A stretch of DNA of 36,437 nt from Fuerstiella sp. (GTDB lineage Bacteria > Planctomycetota > Planctomycetia > Planctomycetales > Planctomycetaceae). Position 1 is the stretch's first letter, and the number at the start of each line of letters is the position of its first letter. The translations under genes and the position numbers were made by a program. The notes under the pieces are model-generated. The model was not told where the DNA came from, did no database searches, and was given only the letters and a program-made list of their open reading frames with translations. The DNA lies in assembly GCA_022447185.1 (NCBI GenBank), contig JAKVAY010000074.1:1-36437 (forward strand). The letters run 5' to 3'. Positions 1-8,768 of the stretch are shown here, one piece after another.

Positions 1-752
1 ATTCCGTCATCACCGATTTCTCCATTCGCGTAGTCACGGAACATACGCCACGTATTATGAAATCGATATTTGTTGAAAGGACGTTTGGGGGCCGGACCAA
101 GCCAGCGATCGTAGTTGACACCTCTGGGGGGAACGCCGTCTGCAACTGGTTTCACGACACTGCGAGTTTCGGCGGTCCACGCGCGAGCCACCTTGATGTC
201 ACCAATGATACCATCGGCCAGAAGTTTTGCAGCACGGTTTGTTACGGGGCTGTTCCGCATCTGACTGCCCTGCTGGACGACTCGGCCATATTGTTTCGAC
301 GCCTGAATGATCGCATGGCCTTCGTTGTAGACATGCGAAATTGGTTTTTCAATATAGACGTCTTTCCCCTGCTGCATTGCCTGGATGGCGATCGGTGCGT
401 GCCAGTGATGTGGTGTTGCGATAATGACAGCATCGACGTTGCTGTCATTAATCACGTCTTCGTATTGTTCAGTTCGTTTAGGATCCTGCGACTGAAATCC
501 TTCAGTGAACGCTGCCATGCGGGTGATTTGAGCCGGGTCAACATCGCACAGCCAGGAAATGGACACTCTCTCTTTGCGACTGACGAGACCCTTCACATGC
601 TTCGTCATGATGCCGCCGCAGCCAATGATTCCCACATTGACTGTTTCAGACTGTGTGGTTCCCGCGTAAAGCGGTTGTAAAACAGACACGGCTGCAAGGG
701 CGGATGTTGTTGTTCCGGCCGAGTGAAGAAACTGGCGACGGGAGCTGGACAT
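1..752 (-). CDS. Tat-exported Gfo/Idh/MocA family oxidoreductase, 3' part missing
   Basis: The reading frame runs from an ATG at 752 off the left edge without a stop, giving 250 residues of a family usually 380-450 long. Residues 4-9 (SRRQFL) followed by a hydrophobic Ala-rich stretch form a Tat leader, so the protein is probably exported with its cofactor. Next comes a Rossmann fold with GIIGCGGI at 41-48 for NAD(P) binding, the ATPHHWH segment at 112-118, and the family lysine in EKP at 135-137. The visible end, GEIGDDG, is typical of planctomycete exported members of the family. Known members oxidise or epimerise sugars and inositols; the substrate here cannot be read from sequence. An AGGT ribosome-binding site sits inside a palindrome that touches the start codon. 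Planctomycetes carry many paralogues, so the family call is safe but no finer name is. Confidence 0.93.
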   Translation of the reverse strand, partial: MSSSRRQFLHSAGTTTSALAAVSVLQPLYAGTTQSETVNVGIIGCGGIMTKHVKGLVSRKERVSISWLCDVDPAQITRMAAFTEGFQSQDPKRTEQYEDVINDSNVDAVIIATPHHWHAPIAIQAMQQGKDVYIEKPISHVYNEGHAIIQASKQYGRVVQQGSQMRNSPVTNRAAKLLADGIIGDIKVARAWTAETRSVVKPVADGVPPRGVNYDRWLGPAPKRPFNKYRFHNTWRMFRDYANGEIGDDG

Positions 753-763
753 GAGGTACCTCA
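752..763. promoter_or_regulatory. Palindrome TGAGGTACCTCA covering the ribosome-binding site of the Gfo/Idh/MocA gene
   Basis: This is a perfect 12-bp palindrome whose last base on the minus strand is the first base of the ATG. The minus strand reads TGAGGTACCTCATG, with GAGGT about 6 nt before the start, which supports the start at 752. Because the Shine-Dalgarno lies in self-complementary DNA, it could be a protein site or a weak RNA fold, but the length is also compatible with chance. Confidence 0.5.
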
Positions 764-974
764 ATGGCAGATTACTGGTTGATTCGTGGGTATATGCGTA
801 TTCATTAGTGCGGGACGCAGGGCTGTTGCGGGACGGCGCACCTGGCGATGGGATGACAGAGCAACACTGGCGCAATTGCACAAAGTATGCCAGCTAATCA
901 TCCATGTTCTGTAGATGGTCGCAAGGGACAACGATTGGATCCACTGTCACACGACTCAATTCGACTGGCCAGAA

Positions 975-2369
975 TCAACCGATCAAATCTTCCACGGTGA
1001 TATTTCCCAGAGTCAGCCGTTCACACAGGTCTTCCGCTGTCAGTGCCAGCAGTGGGCTGATTTCCACCACAGTGCCACTTGCGACTGACTGTTCCGCGGT
1101 ATGCAGCCATTGACATCCAATGTGGCTAAGTGCAGCACGAGCGGTTTTCGGAGAATCGTTACCGTCAGCATTCTTTACCGGGTTGAACTCGCGTTGCCGA
1201 TCACCCTCAACAATGAGTGTTCGCTGGGCCAGCGGCAGGGCGTCAAAGATAAAACGTTCAAATTTGACTGCGTCGCGTTCCTGACGACCACTTATGGCTC
1301 CCGTGGCATCAATGCAGTTCACCTTTTTACGAGCACGATGAAGAGGAAGACAGGTATCGTCTTCGGTGAGGAACTCCAGGAAATCGCGGCGGAAGACGTG
1401 AATCGCTGTATTACCGGCCCAGAAAATCCACTGATCGTTGTCGTCGATTGCGGCGGCCTGCTCGCCTGTCAGTTCGGTGTATTCAATGATCTCTGTACGA
1501 CCATCGATATCGACGAGTACTCCCATGCGTTCCTCGGGGCCTGTTTTGCGAACGACGAGAGTCGTTAGCTGTGACTGACGAGTTGCATGCAGGCCGAGCA
1601 GAATCGGATCGCACACGATAGCAGTGGGATTGTCCACCTGATGATAGAACAGGTGTTCGACACCTTGATTTTTCAATGCCTCAAGACAGCCTGATGACTG
1701 CAGCGCTGTCACCATGCCGCCATGCCCGTCCGGTGACAGGCACAGACTCCCTGGGCTGTCCATCAGAATCGCCCCGGTTTCTGCATCGATCGCCGGCAGG
1801 CTTGCCTGTTGAAAAAAGAACACGGTATCCCGGTCGAGCGAAAAGAATTTATGCCGTTCAAAAAACGCTATCGTTTCGTCGTGAGTCGCAGCACTGGTCA
1901 TCAGATACCACGGAATTAGGGCGTTGTGTTTACGACGACGGGCGAGTATCTGTTCGGCATAAATCTGAAAAAGGGTACGATCTGATTTCGGGCCAATCGG
2001 GTACATTCCTTTCGGATGCTCGAAGCCCAGGCGACTGCCCTGGCCACCAGCGACAGTGATTACCGCGATTTTTGCATCACTCAGCAACTGGCAGCCAGTC
2101 TTCCCGGCGTTGCGACGGATCTGATGATCGGTTGCAGAATTCGGCCAGGCAATGACTGAAGACGGTGCTGCTGCACAGTCCGCCCGTGACACATTGTGCG
2201 TTGTCGTTAGCTTCGGAGCACCAGCCAGCAGCGAAAAATCGATCTTACGAATCTGTGCCAACAGCAACTGTATCTGACTGTCAGACAGCTGTCCGCGGAA
2301 CCGCAGCAAATGCTGCTGGTGGTGTTGAGCCAGCAGTGCTTCCGTTTTCTGCAAGGTTGAGTCGTTCAT
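975..2369 (-). CDS. UDP-sugar pyrophosphorylase of the UAP1-like (UDPGP type 1) family
   Basis: This is a 464-residue cytoplasmic nucleotidyltransferase that should make a UDP-sugar (UDP-GlcNAc, UDP-GalNAc or UDP-glucose) from UTP and the sugar 1-phosphate. The signature AGGQGSRLGFEHPKG at about residues 107-121 is the nucleotide-binding loop of the family, and the later YHQVDNP segment matches the QVDN motif that is typical of eukaryote-like UAP1 enzymes rather than GlmU or GalU. Length agrees with the family (about 450-500). I chose the ATG at 2369; a GTG seven codons upstream at 2390 is possible but has no better ribosome-binding site. It lies 60 bp downstream of metF on the same strand, so the two may be co-transcribed although they share no pathway. 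The product feeds cell-surface glycan synthesis; the exact sugar is not determined. Confidence 0.9.
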   Translation of the reverse strand: MNDSTLQKTEALLAQHHQQHLLRFRGQLSDSQIQLLLAQIRKIDFSLLAGAPKLTTTHNVSRADCAAAPSSVIAWPNSATDHQIRRNAGKTGCQLLSDAKIAVITVAGGQGSRLGFEHPKGMYPIGPKSDRTLFQIYAEQILARRRKHNALIPWYLMTSAATHDETIAFFERHKFFSLDRDTVFFFQQASLPAIDAETGAILMDSPGSLCLSPDGHGGMVTALQSSGCLEALKNQGVEHLFYHQVDNPTAIVCDPILLGLHATRQSQLTTLVVRKTGPEERMGVLVDIDGRTEIIEYTELTGEQAAAIDDNDQWIFWAGNTAIHVFRRDFLEFLTEDDTCLPLHRARKKVNCIDATGAISGRQERDAVKFERFIFDALPLAQRTLIVEGDRQREFNPVKNADGNDSPKTARAALSHIGCQWLHTAEQSVASGTVVEISPLLALTAEDLCERLTLGNITVEDLIG

Positions 2370-2429
2370 TCGCGGTTCCGCGATTGTCACGGCAGGTCGA
2401 ATGCTGCCGGCATCGAGCTCACAGGAAGT

Positions 2430-3299
2430 TCAGCCGGCCGCGAGCGCGTCCAGAATCCGGCGGCAGGCGTCCGACCTGTTCAGTGCGTAAAAATGAATTC
2501 CTGGAACGCCTTCGGCTTTCAGATGTTCGCACTGGTGGATCGCGTGTTCAAGGCCAATTTCGAATTGAGCCACCTTGTCATTCTGTACGGCTGACAGACG
2601 CGCAGCCAAATCATCAGGAAAAGAGCTGCCGCACATCGAAGTGATTCGCTGAATGCGTGCAAAGTCCGTAATTGGCATGATCCCCGGAACGATCGGAATC
2701 TTGATGCCGAGTGCCTGGCAGCGATCTCGGAATGAAAAGAAGCAGTCATTGGAAAAAAATAACTGTGTGACGACCGCATCCGCACCGGAATCGACTTTGC
2801 GTTTCAGATTCTGCAGATCAACTTCCGGACTCGGTGCTTCCTGATGCTTCTCCGGATATCCGGCGACACCAATTCCCCAGTCAGGATGCTGCTCTCGAAT
2901 GAGTTCCACGAGTTCGTTGGCGTATCGAAACCCACCTTCAACGGCCCTGAACCGGTCCGTTCCCTGAGGTGCGTCCCCACGCAGAGCCATAATGTTGCGG
3001 ACGCCTGCTGTTTCAGCCGTTCCGAGCAGCTCGATAAGCTGCTCTCGCGTCGAACCTACACACGTCAAATGTGCCACGGCCGTTCTGTGCAGGTCATTTT
3101 GGATTTCCCTGCACCAGTCCAGTGTTCGCTGAGGCGTTGAGCCACCCGCTCCAAAGGTGCAGGAAACAAACGCGGGGTGGTATTCGATCAGCTGTTTCAG
3201 GTGACTCCGCAGTCTCTGATCCCCCTCTTCCGTTTTTGGTGGGAAAATCTCAATCGAAATGGCGAATTCGTCGCCGGAAAATACCTCTGACAATCGCAT
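2430..3299 (-). CDS. metF: 5,10-methylenetetrahydrofolate reductase
   Basis: This 289-residue flavoprotein reduces 5,10-methylene-THF to 5-methyl-THF, the methyl donor for methionine synthesis, in the cytoplasm. The N-terminal strand [12 protein letters not shown] (about residues 15-26) carries the catalytic glutamate of the family (E17), and MALRGD at 104-109 is the conserved FAD-contact segment with its aspartate. The remainder is the usual TIM barrel (for example VTQLFF). Length is close to the usual 290-300 of bacterial MetF without the eukaryotic regulatory domain. The ATG at 3299 is the first in frame and faces the substrate-binding lipoprotein across a 161-bp divergent gap. The UDP-sugar pyrophosphorylase follows. 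I saw no SAM or B12 riboswitch upstream. Confidence 0.96.
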   Translation of the reverse strand: MRLSEVFSGDEFAISIEIFPPKTEEGDQRLRSHLKQLIEYHPAFVSCTFGAGGSTPQRTLDWCREIQNDLHRTAVAHLTCVGSTREQLIELLGTAETAGVRNIMALRGDAPQGTDRFRAVEGGFRYANELVELIREQHPDWGIGVAGYPEKHQEAPSPEVDLQNLKRKVDSGADAVVTQLFFSNDCFFSFRDRCQALGIKIPIVPGIMPITDFARIQRITSMCGSSFPDDLAARLSAVQNDKVAQFEIGLEHAIHQCEHLKAEGVPGIHFYALNRSDACRRILDALAAG

Positions 3300-3460
3300 G
3301 TACCGTGTTTTTCGTCTGGAATGATACAGTCACGGGTTATGGAACCAGCCACATCGTAGGTCATTTCCGCGGCGGTGCCACGGGACAACTATGTGATCAG
3401 TGTAAATTCTTGGACTGTGCGTTTAGGTTATTGTGTGTTGACGTATTCAGGGACGCGAGA

Positions 3461-4459
3461 ATGATGAAATTGAACACATGTCTGCTAACTGCAGTCTGTC
3501 TGCTGTCAGTGGGTTGCGCCAAACCCGACTTAGTGGAGAAGCCGGATTCTGAGGGCAAGGATCGCGATTCAGTGCGTCTGGCTCTCAACTGGTATCCGGA
3601 GGCTGAGCACGGTGGATACTTCGCAGCCGATGAACTTGGGACCTTCGAATCCCGGCGACTGAATGTTGAACTGATCCCTGGGCGGCCTGGTGCGTCACGG
3701 GTGATTCTGCAGGAGCTGGCCGCTGGCCGGATTCAGTTCGCTGTTGCAAGTGCGGATCAGGTTGTTGAACAACGAGCACGCGGTTTGCCGATTGTTGCCC
3801 TGCTCGCACCGGTTCAGCAGTCACCTCGATGTATCATGGTTCATGAATCATCAGGGATCACTTCGTTGCAGGAGCTGTCCGGGGTCGAACTGGCCGTCAG
3901 CGAAACTCGTCCGTTTGCCCTATGGATGAAACGGCAGCTGAGGCTGAAGGATGTCACCATTGTCCCATTCAATGGACTGGTTGGAGAATTTCTTTCGAAG
4001 CCGGATTTTGCTCAACAGGCCTACGTTTTTAGTGAACCATTTATCGCGAGAGAACAGGGAGGTGATCCGGTTGCACTTATGTTGTCGGACATCGGATACA
4101 ATCCCTATGCCAGTGTCCTGGTCACGTCACAGGAGGTTCTCGATGAACGGCCGAAGATGGTTCGGAGAATGACTGAGGCCTGCCGTCGTGGCTGGACGGA
4201 ATACCTGAAAAATCCGGAATCGACAAACAGGCGTATTCACAGCGAAAATTCTGACATGAGTCTGGCAGCCCTTGACTATGGTGTCGCGGCCCTTCAGAAG
4301 CTTTGTCTGCCCGAGAACAATGGTGAAGTTGGCAGTATGATGAAAGAACGCTGGCAGCAACTTATCGATCAATTGGTCGAGCTCAACATAATCGAATCGG
4401 GCCAGGTGCAGCCGAAGGACTGTTATTGGGAAGCCGTTGTGAAACAACCGGAAGGCTGA
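3461..4459 (+). CDS. ABC-type substrate-binding lipoprotein of the NMT1/THI5-like family
   Basis: This encodes 332 residues. The first 20 form a lipoprotein-like leader ending in LLSVGC, so the mature protein is probably lipid-anchored in the periplasm. It then reads VRLALNWYPEAEHGGYFAADELG, the start of the NMT1/THI5-like binding domain found in the ThiY, SsuA and TauA families, and continues through FAVASADQVV and the FSEPFIAREQG region to the C-terminal lobe. Such proteins capture a small ligand (thiamine pyrimidine precursors, sulfonates, taurine) for an ABC importer. No permease or ATPase gene is adjacent, so the ligand is open. The frame stays open upstream into the metF antisense strand, but the ATG at 3461, with AGGGA 7 nt before it and a leader peptide directly after, is the convincing start. 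I saw no TPP riboswitch in the 161-bp upstream gap. Confidence 0.88.
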   Translation: MMKLNTCLLTAVCLLSVGCAKPDLVEKPDSEGKDRDSVRLALNWYPEAEHGGYFAADELGTFESRRLNVELIPGRPGASRVILQELAAGRIQFAVASADQVVEQRARGLPIVALLAPVQQSPRCIMVHESSGITSLQELSGVELAVSETRPFALWMKRQLRLKDVTIVPFNGLVGEFLSKPDFAQQAYVFSEPFIAREQGGDPVALMLSDIGYNPYASVLVTSQEVLDERPKMVRRMTEACRRGWTEYLKNPESTNRRIHSENSDMSLAALDYGVAALQKLCLPENNGEVGSMMKERWQQLIDQLVELNIIESGQVQPKDCYWEAVVKQPEG

Positions 4460-4600
4460 ACGTACCTCGCGCGGTGATGAGATACCTTCATGACCCAGAT
4501 CGAACTGTGCGAATACCACAATTGGTAAACGCGCGTGTCGCTACGACATCGTTGCAATTGCTGTTGGAAAAATTTAACGGAACGTGGGACACTGCCACCT

Positions 4601-5497
4601 ATGCCGTCTGCTGAAGAGTATTTACGACCGGAAGTCATTCAAAATATTGCCCGACTGGACCTGCGGGCGAGGTTTATTGTTCAGGGATTTCTGTCAGGGC
4701 TGCACGCCAGTCCGTATCACGGATTCAGCGTCGAATTCAGCGAACATCACCGATACAACCCCGGTGACGATACGCGTGACATCGATTGGCAGGTATTTGC
4801 CCGCACCGATCGCCTGTATGTCCGGCGTTATCAGGCAGAAACAAATATCACCGGTTATGTGCTGATGGACCTGTCTCGAAGCATGGCGTACACCTATCAG
4901 CAGGAACTCACAAAATTTGATTATTCAGTCTGTCTGGCAGCCGCGATTTCTTACCTTATGATCCACCAGCAGGATCCGGTTGGGCTCCTGACATTCGACG
5001 AACATCTCAGACAAAGTCTTCCTGCGCGAAGCCGTCGATCTCAACTGGGCAACATTCTGGCTGTGTTGCAGAAGTGTCGACCCGAGGGCGGAAGCGGCAT
5101 CGCATCGTGTCTTCGGCAGGCTTCCTCCATGATCAGGCATCGCAGTCTGATGATGGTCATGTCGGATCTGCTTGCTGATCCACAGGACATCATTGAGAGC
5201 CTGCGAATCCTTCGACACTCCGGTCATGACGTAATTGTGTTTCACGTGCTGGATGAAGCTGAAGTCACCTTTCCTTTTTCCGGTAGTGTCGATCTGCTGG
5301 AACCGGAGTCCGGAGAACGTCAGATCGTGGACGCACAAGGCATCCGACGCAGCTACCTGGAGGCATTACAGGAACTGCGCAACCGGTTTCAGCGGGAATG
5401 CTTCGCAATAGGAGTGGATTACGTTCCCCTGGACACAAGTATGCCGTTTGACAAAGCTCTGACGGAGTATCTGTTTCAGCGTCAGGCACGGTTCTGA
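4601..5497 (+). CDS. DUF58 domain protein (vWA-like, MoxR-associated type)
   Basis: This is a 298-residue soluble protein with the DUF58 hallmarks: HHRYNPGDDTRDIDWQVFART near residues 50-70, then VRRYQAETN, and a vWA-like fold beginning VLMDLSRSM, whose DxSxS matches a MIDAS metal site. Members usually sit beside a MoxR AAA+ ATPase and BatA/BatB membrane proteins and are thought to help assemble or activate enzyme complexes. None of these partners is in the window, so this copy appears to stand alone. The frame extends 22 codons upstream to 4535, but that extension is Cys/Arg-rich and unlike the family, so I use the ATG at 4601 (MPSAEEYL). It lies 141 bp after the lipoprotein gene and is convergent with ribH. 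Confidence 0.9.
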   Translation: MPSAEEYLRPEVIQNIARLDLRARFIVQGFLSGLHASPYHGFSVEFSEHHRYNPGDDTRDIDWQVFARTDRLYVRRYQAETNITGYVLMDLSRSMAYTYQQELTKFDYSVCLAAAISYLMIHQQDPVGLLTFDEHLRQSLPARSRRSQLGNILAVLQKCRPEGGSGIASCLRQASSMIRHRSLMMVMSDLLADPQDIIESLRILRHSGHDVIVFHVLDEAEVTFPFSGSVDLLEPESGERQIVDAQGIRRSYLEALQELRNRFQRECFAIGVDYVPLDTSMPFDKALTEYLFQRQARF

Positions 5498-5555
5498 GGA
5501 CTAATCGTCCTGCCACAGGATCCGACCCCGGTTGCCGACCGAATCCAGCGTCCTG

Positions 5556-6026
5556 TCAACCGTTGATTTGCTTGAGCAAGCTGATCATTTCGACGGCAGC
5601 GGTTGCCGCTTCTTCTCCCTTGTTACCAACTTTTCCACCTGCGCGATCCAGTGCCTGATCCATGGATTCGCAGGTGATCACACCAAAAGTCACCGGCGTT
5701 CCGGTTGACTGCATCACAGCCATCAGGCCTGCCGCAACCTGACTGTTGATGTACTCATGATGTGACGTTGATCCCTGAATGACAGCTCCCAGGCAAATGA
5801 CGGCGGAATATTTTTTTGAGGCGGCCACGCGTGAAGCTGTGAGTGGAATTTCGAATGATCCGGGTACTTTGTAAACGTCAATTGTGTCGGTATCACCGCC
5901 CAGACGGGTGATGGTTCCGACTGCACCAGCGGTCAGGCGTTCGGTAATCAGCTCGTTGAATCTGGAAACCACGATGGCGAATCGTTCACCGGCAGCTGTC
6001 AATTGTCCCTGAATGATGTTTGTCAT
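5556..6026 (-). CDS. ribH: 6,7-dimethyl-8-ribityllumazine synthase
   Basis: This 156-residue enzyme condenses 5-amino-6-ribitylaminouracil with 3,4-dihydroxy-2-butanone 4-phosphate, the penultimate step of riboflavin synthesis. Family features in order are the substrate-binding SRFN at 21-24, VPGSFEIP at 54-61, the GAVIQGSTSHHEYI segment at 80-93 with the catalytic histidine at 89, and the phosphate-binding arginine R128 in QALDRAGGKVGNKGEEAA. Length matches the icosahedral lumazine synthases. No other rib gene and no nusB gene is next to it; it lies 291 bp downstream of rho on the same strand and is convergent with the DUF58 gene. I could not recognise an FMN riboswitch in the upstream gap. 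Confidence 0.97.
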   Translation of the reverse strand: MTNIIQGQLTAAGERFAIVVSRFNELITERLTAGAVGTITRLGGDTDTIDVYKVPGSFEIPLTASRVAASKKYSAVICLGAVIQGSTSHHEYINSQVAAGLMAVMQSTGTPVTFGVITCESMDQALDRAGGKVGNKGEEAATAAVEMISLLKQING

Positions 6027-6317
6027 GATGTGTCGCTCGGATTGTTACGCAGGAATCATATTCTCGCGGTTCGGTCTCGATTTCGATTTATTTGACTTTG
6101 TGAATGATTGTTGATTCGCATTAGACCGTTGATTTCCGGCGATTTCTCAACCCCTGTGGTTGTTGCAAATCGCTCAGAACCGATTCCATGAGGGCTGCCC
6201 GGTCTCTGCCGGTCGTGTGTTGATGTCGTCCACTGGCTTTAGCCAGTGCCCTGGGACTCACGCATACACTCGAAGACCCAGTCGCACAGAACCCCACGTT
6301 TCACGTCTGACAGAGCA
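6027..6317. other. Intergenic gap between rho and ribH
   Basis: No credible coding frame is present. The gap should hold the rho transcript end and the ribH promoter, both on the minus strand. Its one clear structural element is the inverted repeat at 6231-6248. Confidence 0.5.
6231..6248. repeat. Inverted repeat CACTGGCT-TT-AGCCAGTG
   Basis: Two perfect 8-bp arms are separated by two bases, 70 bp past the rho stop codon. As RNA it would fold into a short GC-rich hairpin, but no T tract follows on either strand, so it is not a classical intrinsic terminator. From general recollection similar CACTGGC...GCCAGTG elements recur in planctomycete intergenic DNA; within this window it occurs once. 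Confidence 0.6.
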
Positions 6318-7703
6318 CTAGTTAATGTTCATCGTCAACAGAAATTCCGCATTTGACTTGGTCCGTCTGAGTCGGCTGGTCAGCATTTCCATCGCTTCCA
6401 GCGGGCTCATGTCGTTGAGCACACGACGGAGCAGCCACGTCTTCTGGAGTTCATCGTCGTTCATCAGCAGTTCCTCCCGACGAGTGCCGGACCGGTTGAT
6501 ATCTATCGCGGGCCAGATCCGTTTTTCTACCAGGCGACGATCGAGATGCAGTTCGGTATTTCCGGTTCCTTTGAATTCTTCAAAAATGACTTCGTCCATG
6601 CGACTGCCTGTATCGACCAGAGCTGTTGCAACGATTGTCAGGCTTCCGCCTTCCTGAATGCTTCTGGCGGCTCCGAAGAATCGTTTCGGATGCTGCAGCG
6701 CACTTGCGTCGACACCGCCTGAAAGCGTCTTGCCGGAGTTTGGAATCTCAGTATTCCAGGCGCGGGCCAGTCGTGTAATGGAATCCAGAAAGATGATGAC
6801 ATCGCGACCGTATTCCACCATCCGTTTGGCTTTTTCAATCACCATTTCTGACACCTGGACGTGTCGCGAAGTTGGTTCATCAAAAGTGCTGCTGACAACT
6901 TCACAGTTCGCTCCTTTGAGTCGCTGTTCCATGTCGGTGACTTCCTCAGGACGCTCATCGATCAACAGCACAATGACATAGGCGTCTGAATGATTCTGCA
7001 GAACAGCCGAGGCCAGCTGCTGGAGCAGTATCGTTTTACCGGCGCGCGGAGGAGAAACAATAAGCCCTCGCTGCCCCAGTCCGATGGGAGCAACCAGATC
7101 CACAACACGGGTGCTGAGTGATTCGGGATTCTCTGCGATCCTCAGCCGCTGGTCCGGATGCAGCGGCGTAAGATCATCGAAGGATATCTTGGCGGTAAGC
7201 AGTGCCGGGTCTTCTCCATTAATTGCCTCGACCCGCAGCAGCGCGAAGTAACGCTCGTTTTCCTTAGGTGGGCGAATTTGACCTGCAACTGTGGCCCCGG
7301 TGCGCAGGCCAAATCGACGAATCTGACTGGGACTCACGTAGATGTCGTCCGGACACGGCAAATAGTGATAATCCGGACTTCTCAGGAAGCCAAAGCCATC
7401 CGGCAGGATCTCCAGTGTCCCCTCGCCGAACATCAGCCCGCTGATCTGAGTTCGTTCTTTCAGAATTCGAAAAATCAAATCCTGCTTTTTGATCCCGTTG
7501 ATTTCTCGAAGATTTTCACGTTTGGCGATCTCCAGCAGGTCCGTCATCGACATTCTCTGCAGGTCCGCAATATTGACCTCTGCTTCCTGAGTCGAATCCG
7601 ATGCCTCTGCACTCAGCGTGCTGCTCGAATCGTTCCGCTCACTCGACTTCAGCGTTGACGCGCCAGGCCTGGGTGGAGTTTGGGTTTTTGATGGCTGAGC
7701 CAT
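6318..7703 (-). CDS. rho: Transcription termination factor Rho
   Basis: This 461-residue protein is the hexameric RNA-dependent ATPase that ends transcription. It opens with about 45 low-complexity Pro/Ser/Thr residues, followed by the Rho N-terminal helical region ([24 protein letters not shown]) and the cold-shock-like RNA-binding domain ([10 protein letters not shown], then [17 protein letters not shown]). The RecA-type motor follows, with the Walker A loop in [11 protein letters not shown] and the Walker B strand in [16 protein letters not shown], and then the conserved [21 protein letters not shown] segment containing secondary RNA-binding loops. It is longer than the 419-residue E. coli protein because of the N-terminal extension, which is common in this phylum. 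It lies 128 bp downstream of coaE on the same strand. The ATG at 7703 is the first in frame. Confidence 0.98.
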   Translation of the reverse strand: MAQPSKTQTPPRPGASTLKSSERNDSSSTLSAEASDSTQEAEVNIADLQRMSMTDLLEIAKRENLREINGIKKQDLIFRILKERTQISGLMFGEGTLEILPDGFGFLRSPDYHYLPCPDDIYVSPSQIRRFGLRTGATVAGQIRPPKENERYFALLRVEAINGEDPALLTAKISFDDLTPLHPDQRLRIAENPESLSTRVVDLVAPIGLGQRGLIVSPPRAGKTILLQQLASAVLQNHSDAYVIVLLIDERPEEVTDMEQRLKGANCEVVSSTFDEPTSRHVQVSEMVIEKAKRMVEYGRDVIIFLDSITRLARAWNTEIPNSGKTLSGGVDASALQHPKRFFGAARSIQEGGSLTIVATALVDTGSRMDEVIFEEFKGTGNTELHLDRRLVEKRIWPAIDINRSGTRREELLMNDDELQKTWLLRRVLNDMSPLEAMEMLTSRLRRTKSNAEFLLTMNIN

Positions 7704-7831
7704 GAGTGAACAGAGACCAGAAGACTTGAGACGATCGAATTGACTCCGTCGGTAAAGAAACCGCAGGACGGCAGACTTACTTAAGCAGGTAGTCAGGCAG
7801 AATCACCGACGTTGAATCGGTAACAGCACAG

Positions 7832-8440
7832 TCATGAATTGATCAGAATGCGAAGAATTTCTGTCATATGATGAGCAGCTTCATTGATTGTACCCGAGTT
7901 GTCGATGATGAAATTTGCTCGTTGTTTCTTTAGATCAGCTGGAAGTTGAGCTAACTCACGATGCGCAAGTTCTTCAACGGTCCAGTTGCGAGTCGAGATA
8001 ACGCGCTGAATACGAGTTGGCTTCGGTGTGTGGATGTAAACGAGGTGATCACATTCATCAGCCCATCCGGACTCCAGCAAAATCGCGGCATCCAGAATGA
8101 TGGCATCGATGTCGGAAGGAACTGTCTGGACCTGCGATTTGATTTCTGCTCGGATTCCGGGATGGACAATCAGTTGAAGTTGAGCCAGTGCGGCCTTGTG
8201 ATCGGGCGACTCTCCGAAGACCTGAGCAGCCAGATTCGACCGAATGACCTGCCCGGTTGTATCGAAGACTGATGTGGGAAATGTTTCTCTGAGTTGTTTA
8301 AGGATGTCAGGGTCCTGTAACAAATCATGTCCGACTTTATCTGCGTCGATGATCTGTAACTGGAATTCGGTGACGTGGCGAATAACGGATGACTTGCCCG
8401 ATCCGATGCCGCCCAGAATGCCGATGATCGGCACGCTCAT
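7832..8440 (-). CDS. coaE: Dephospho-CoA kinase
   Basis: This 202-residue kinase adds the 3'-phosphate to dephospho-CoA, the last step of coenzyme A synthesis. The P-loop GILGGIGSGKSS lies at residues 7-18 directly after the start, followed by IIDADKVGHDLL with the conserved aspartates and the lid/CoA region (VYIHTPKPTRIQRV, ending in NFIIDNSGT). Length is usual (about 200). The frame has an earlier ATG at 8479 that would add 13 residues before the P-loop; I prefer 8440 because the mature family starts immediately at this beta strand. It is upstream of rho on the same strand and divergent from the phosphosugar mutase. Confidence 0.95.
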   Translation of the reverse strand: MSVPIIGILGGIGSGKSSVIRHVTEFQLQIIDADKVGHDLLQDPDILKQLRETFPTSVFDTTGQVIRSNLAAQVFGESPDHKAALAQLQLIVHPGIRAEIKSQVQTVPSDIDAIILDAAILLESGWADECDHLVYIHTPKPTRIQRVISTRNWTVEELAHRELAQLPADLKKQRANFIIDNSGTINEAAHHMTEILRILINS

Positions 8441-8768
8441 TAGTTCAACCGGATGTGCATGCAATGTGCGCCGGAACACCCGCGTGTAGTCCGGTCAGCA
8501 GAGACCAAACACAAATAAGTATTTTAAGGTGAGGAAGTTTGACGACGGAGGACTCGCGAGCGCGAGAGGGATCATCAAAAGAAGTGTCTCGCGGGCGGGA
8601 TGGCTCCATCCACGACAGGCGAATCGATCCGATAAGATGGTGCGGGATGGAATCGTAGATGTCAATCGGTAGACTTCTCACGCAGCAGTTTTCGGCATTT
8701 TTTCCATGTTCCGGCGATGTGTCGACGTCGGCCGGGTCAACGAATGGTTCTGAGTAACGACTGTGATT
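8441..8768. other. Divergent intergenic region between coaE and the phosphosugar mutase gene
   Basis: These 328 bp have no gene I can support. They should contain both outward promoters, although no consensus -35/-10 pair stands out. The middle is strongly structured: CTCGCG/CGCGAG arms at 8553-8566, a repeat motif shared with 11801-11818 at 8570-8587, and GGATGG/CCATCC arms at 8597-8610. Confidence 0.5.
8553..8616. repeat. Structured repeat element, copy A
   Basis: The segment holds dyad CTCGCG-AG-CGCGAG, then GATCATCAAAAGAAGTGT (8570-8587), then the hairpin GGATGG-CT-CCATCC and ACGACA. The central 18-mer recurs with one mismatch at 11801-11818, where GGCTCC and ACGACA also follow at similar distances. 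Both copies are intergenic, which suggests a dispersed repeat family. Confidence 0.45.

Noticed and set aside
57..680. 207-codon plus-strand frame
   Set aside because: It is antisense to the Gfo/Idh/MocA oxidoreductase, which has a Tat leader, Rossmann motif and EKP lysine.
3071..3460. Upstream extension of the substrate-binding lipoprotein frame
   Set aside because: It overlaps metF on the other strand, has no family similarity, and a leader peptide with a ribosome-binding site begins at 3461.
3300..3460. Possible TPP riboswitch before the THI5-like gene
   Set aside because: The conserved CUGAGA and ACCUGA-type blocks of the class are absent.
5497..5555. AGGAC-N5-GTCCT hairpin between the DUF58 gene and ribH
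   Set aside because: Only 5-bp arms and no T tract on either strand, so it is too weak to call a terminator.
8441..8479. Longer N-terminus for coaE from the ATG at 8479
   Set aside because: It adds 13 residues before a P-loop that normally starts within the first ten residues.
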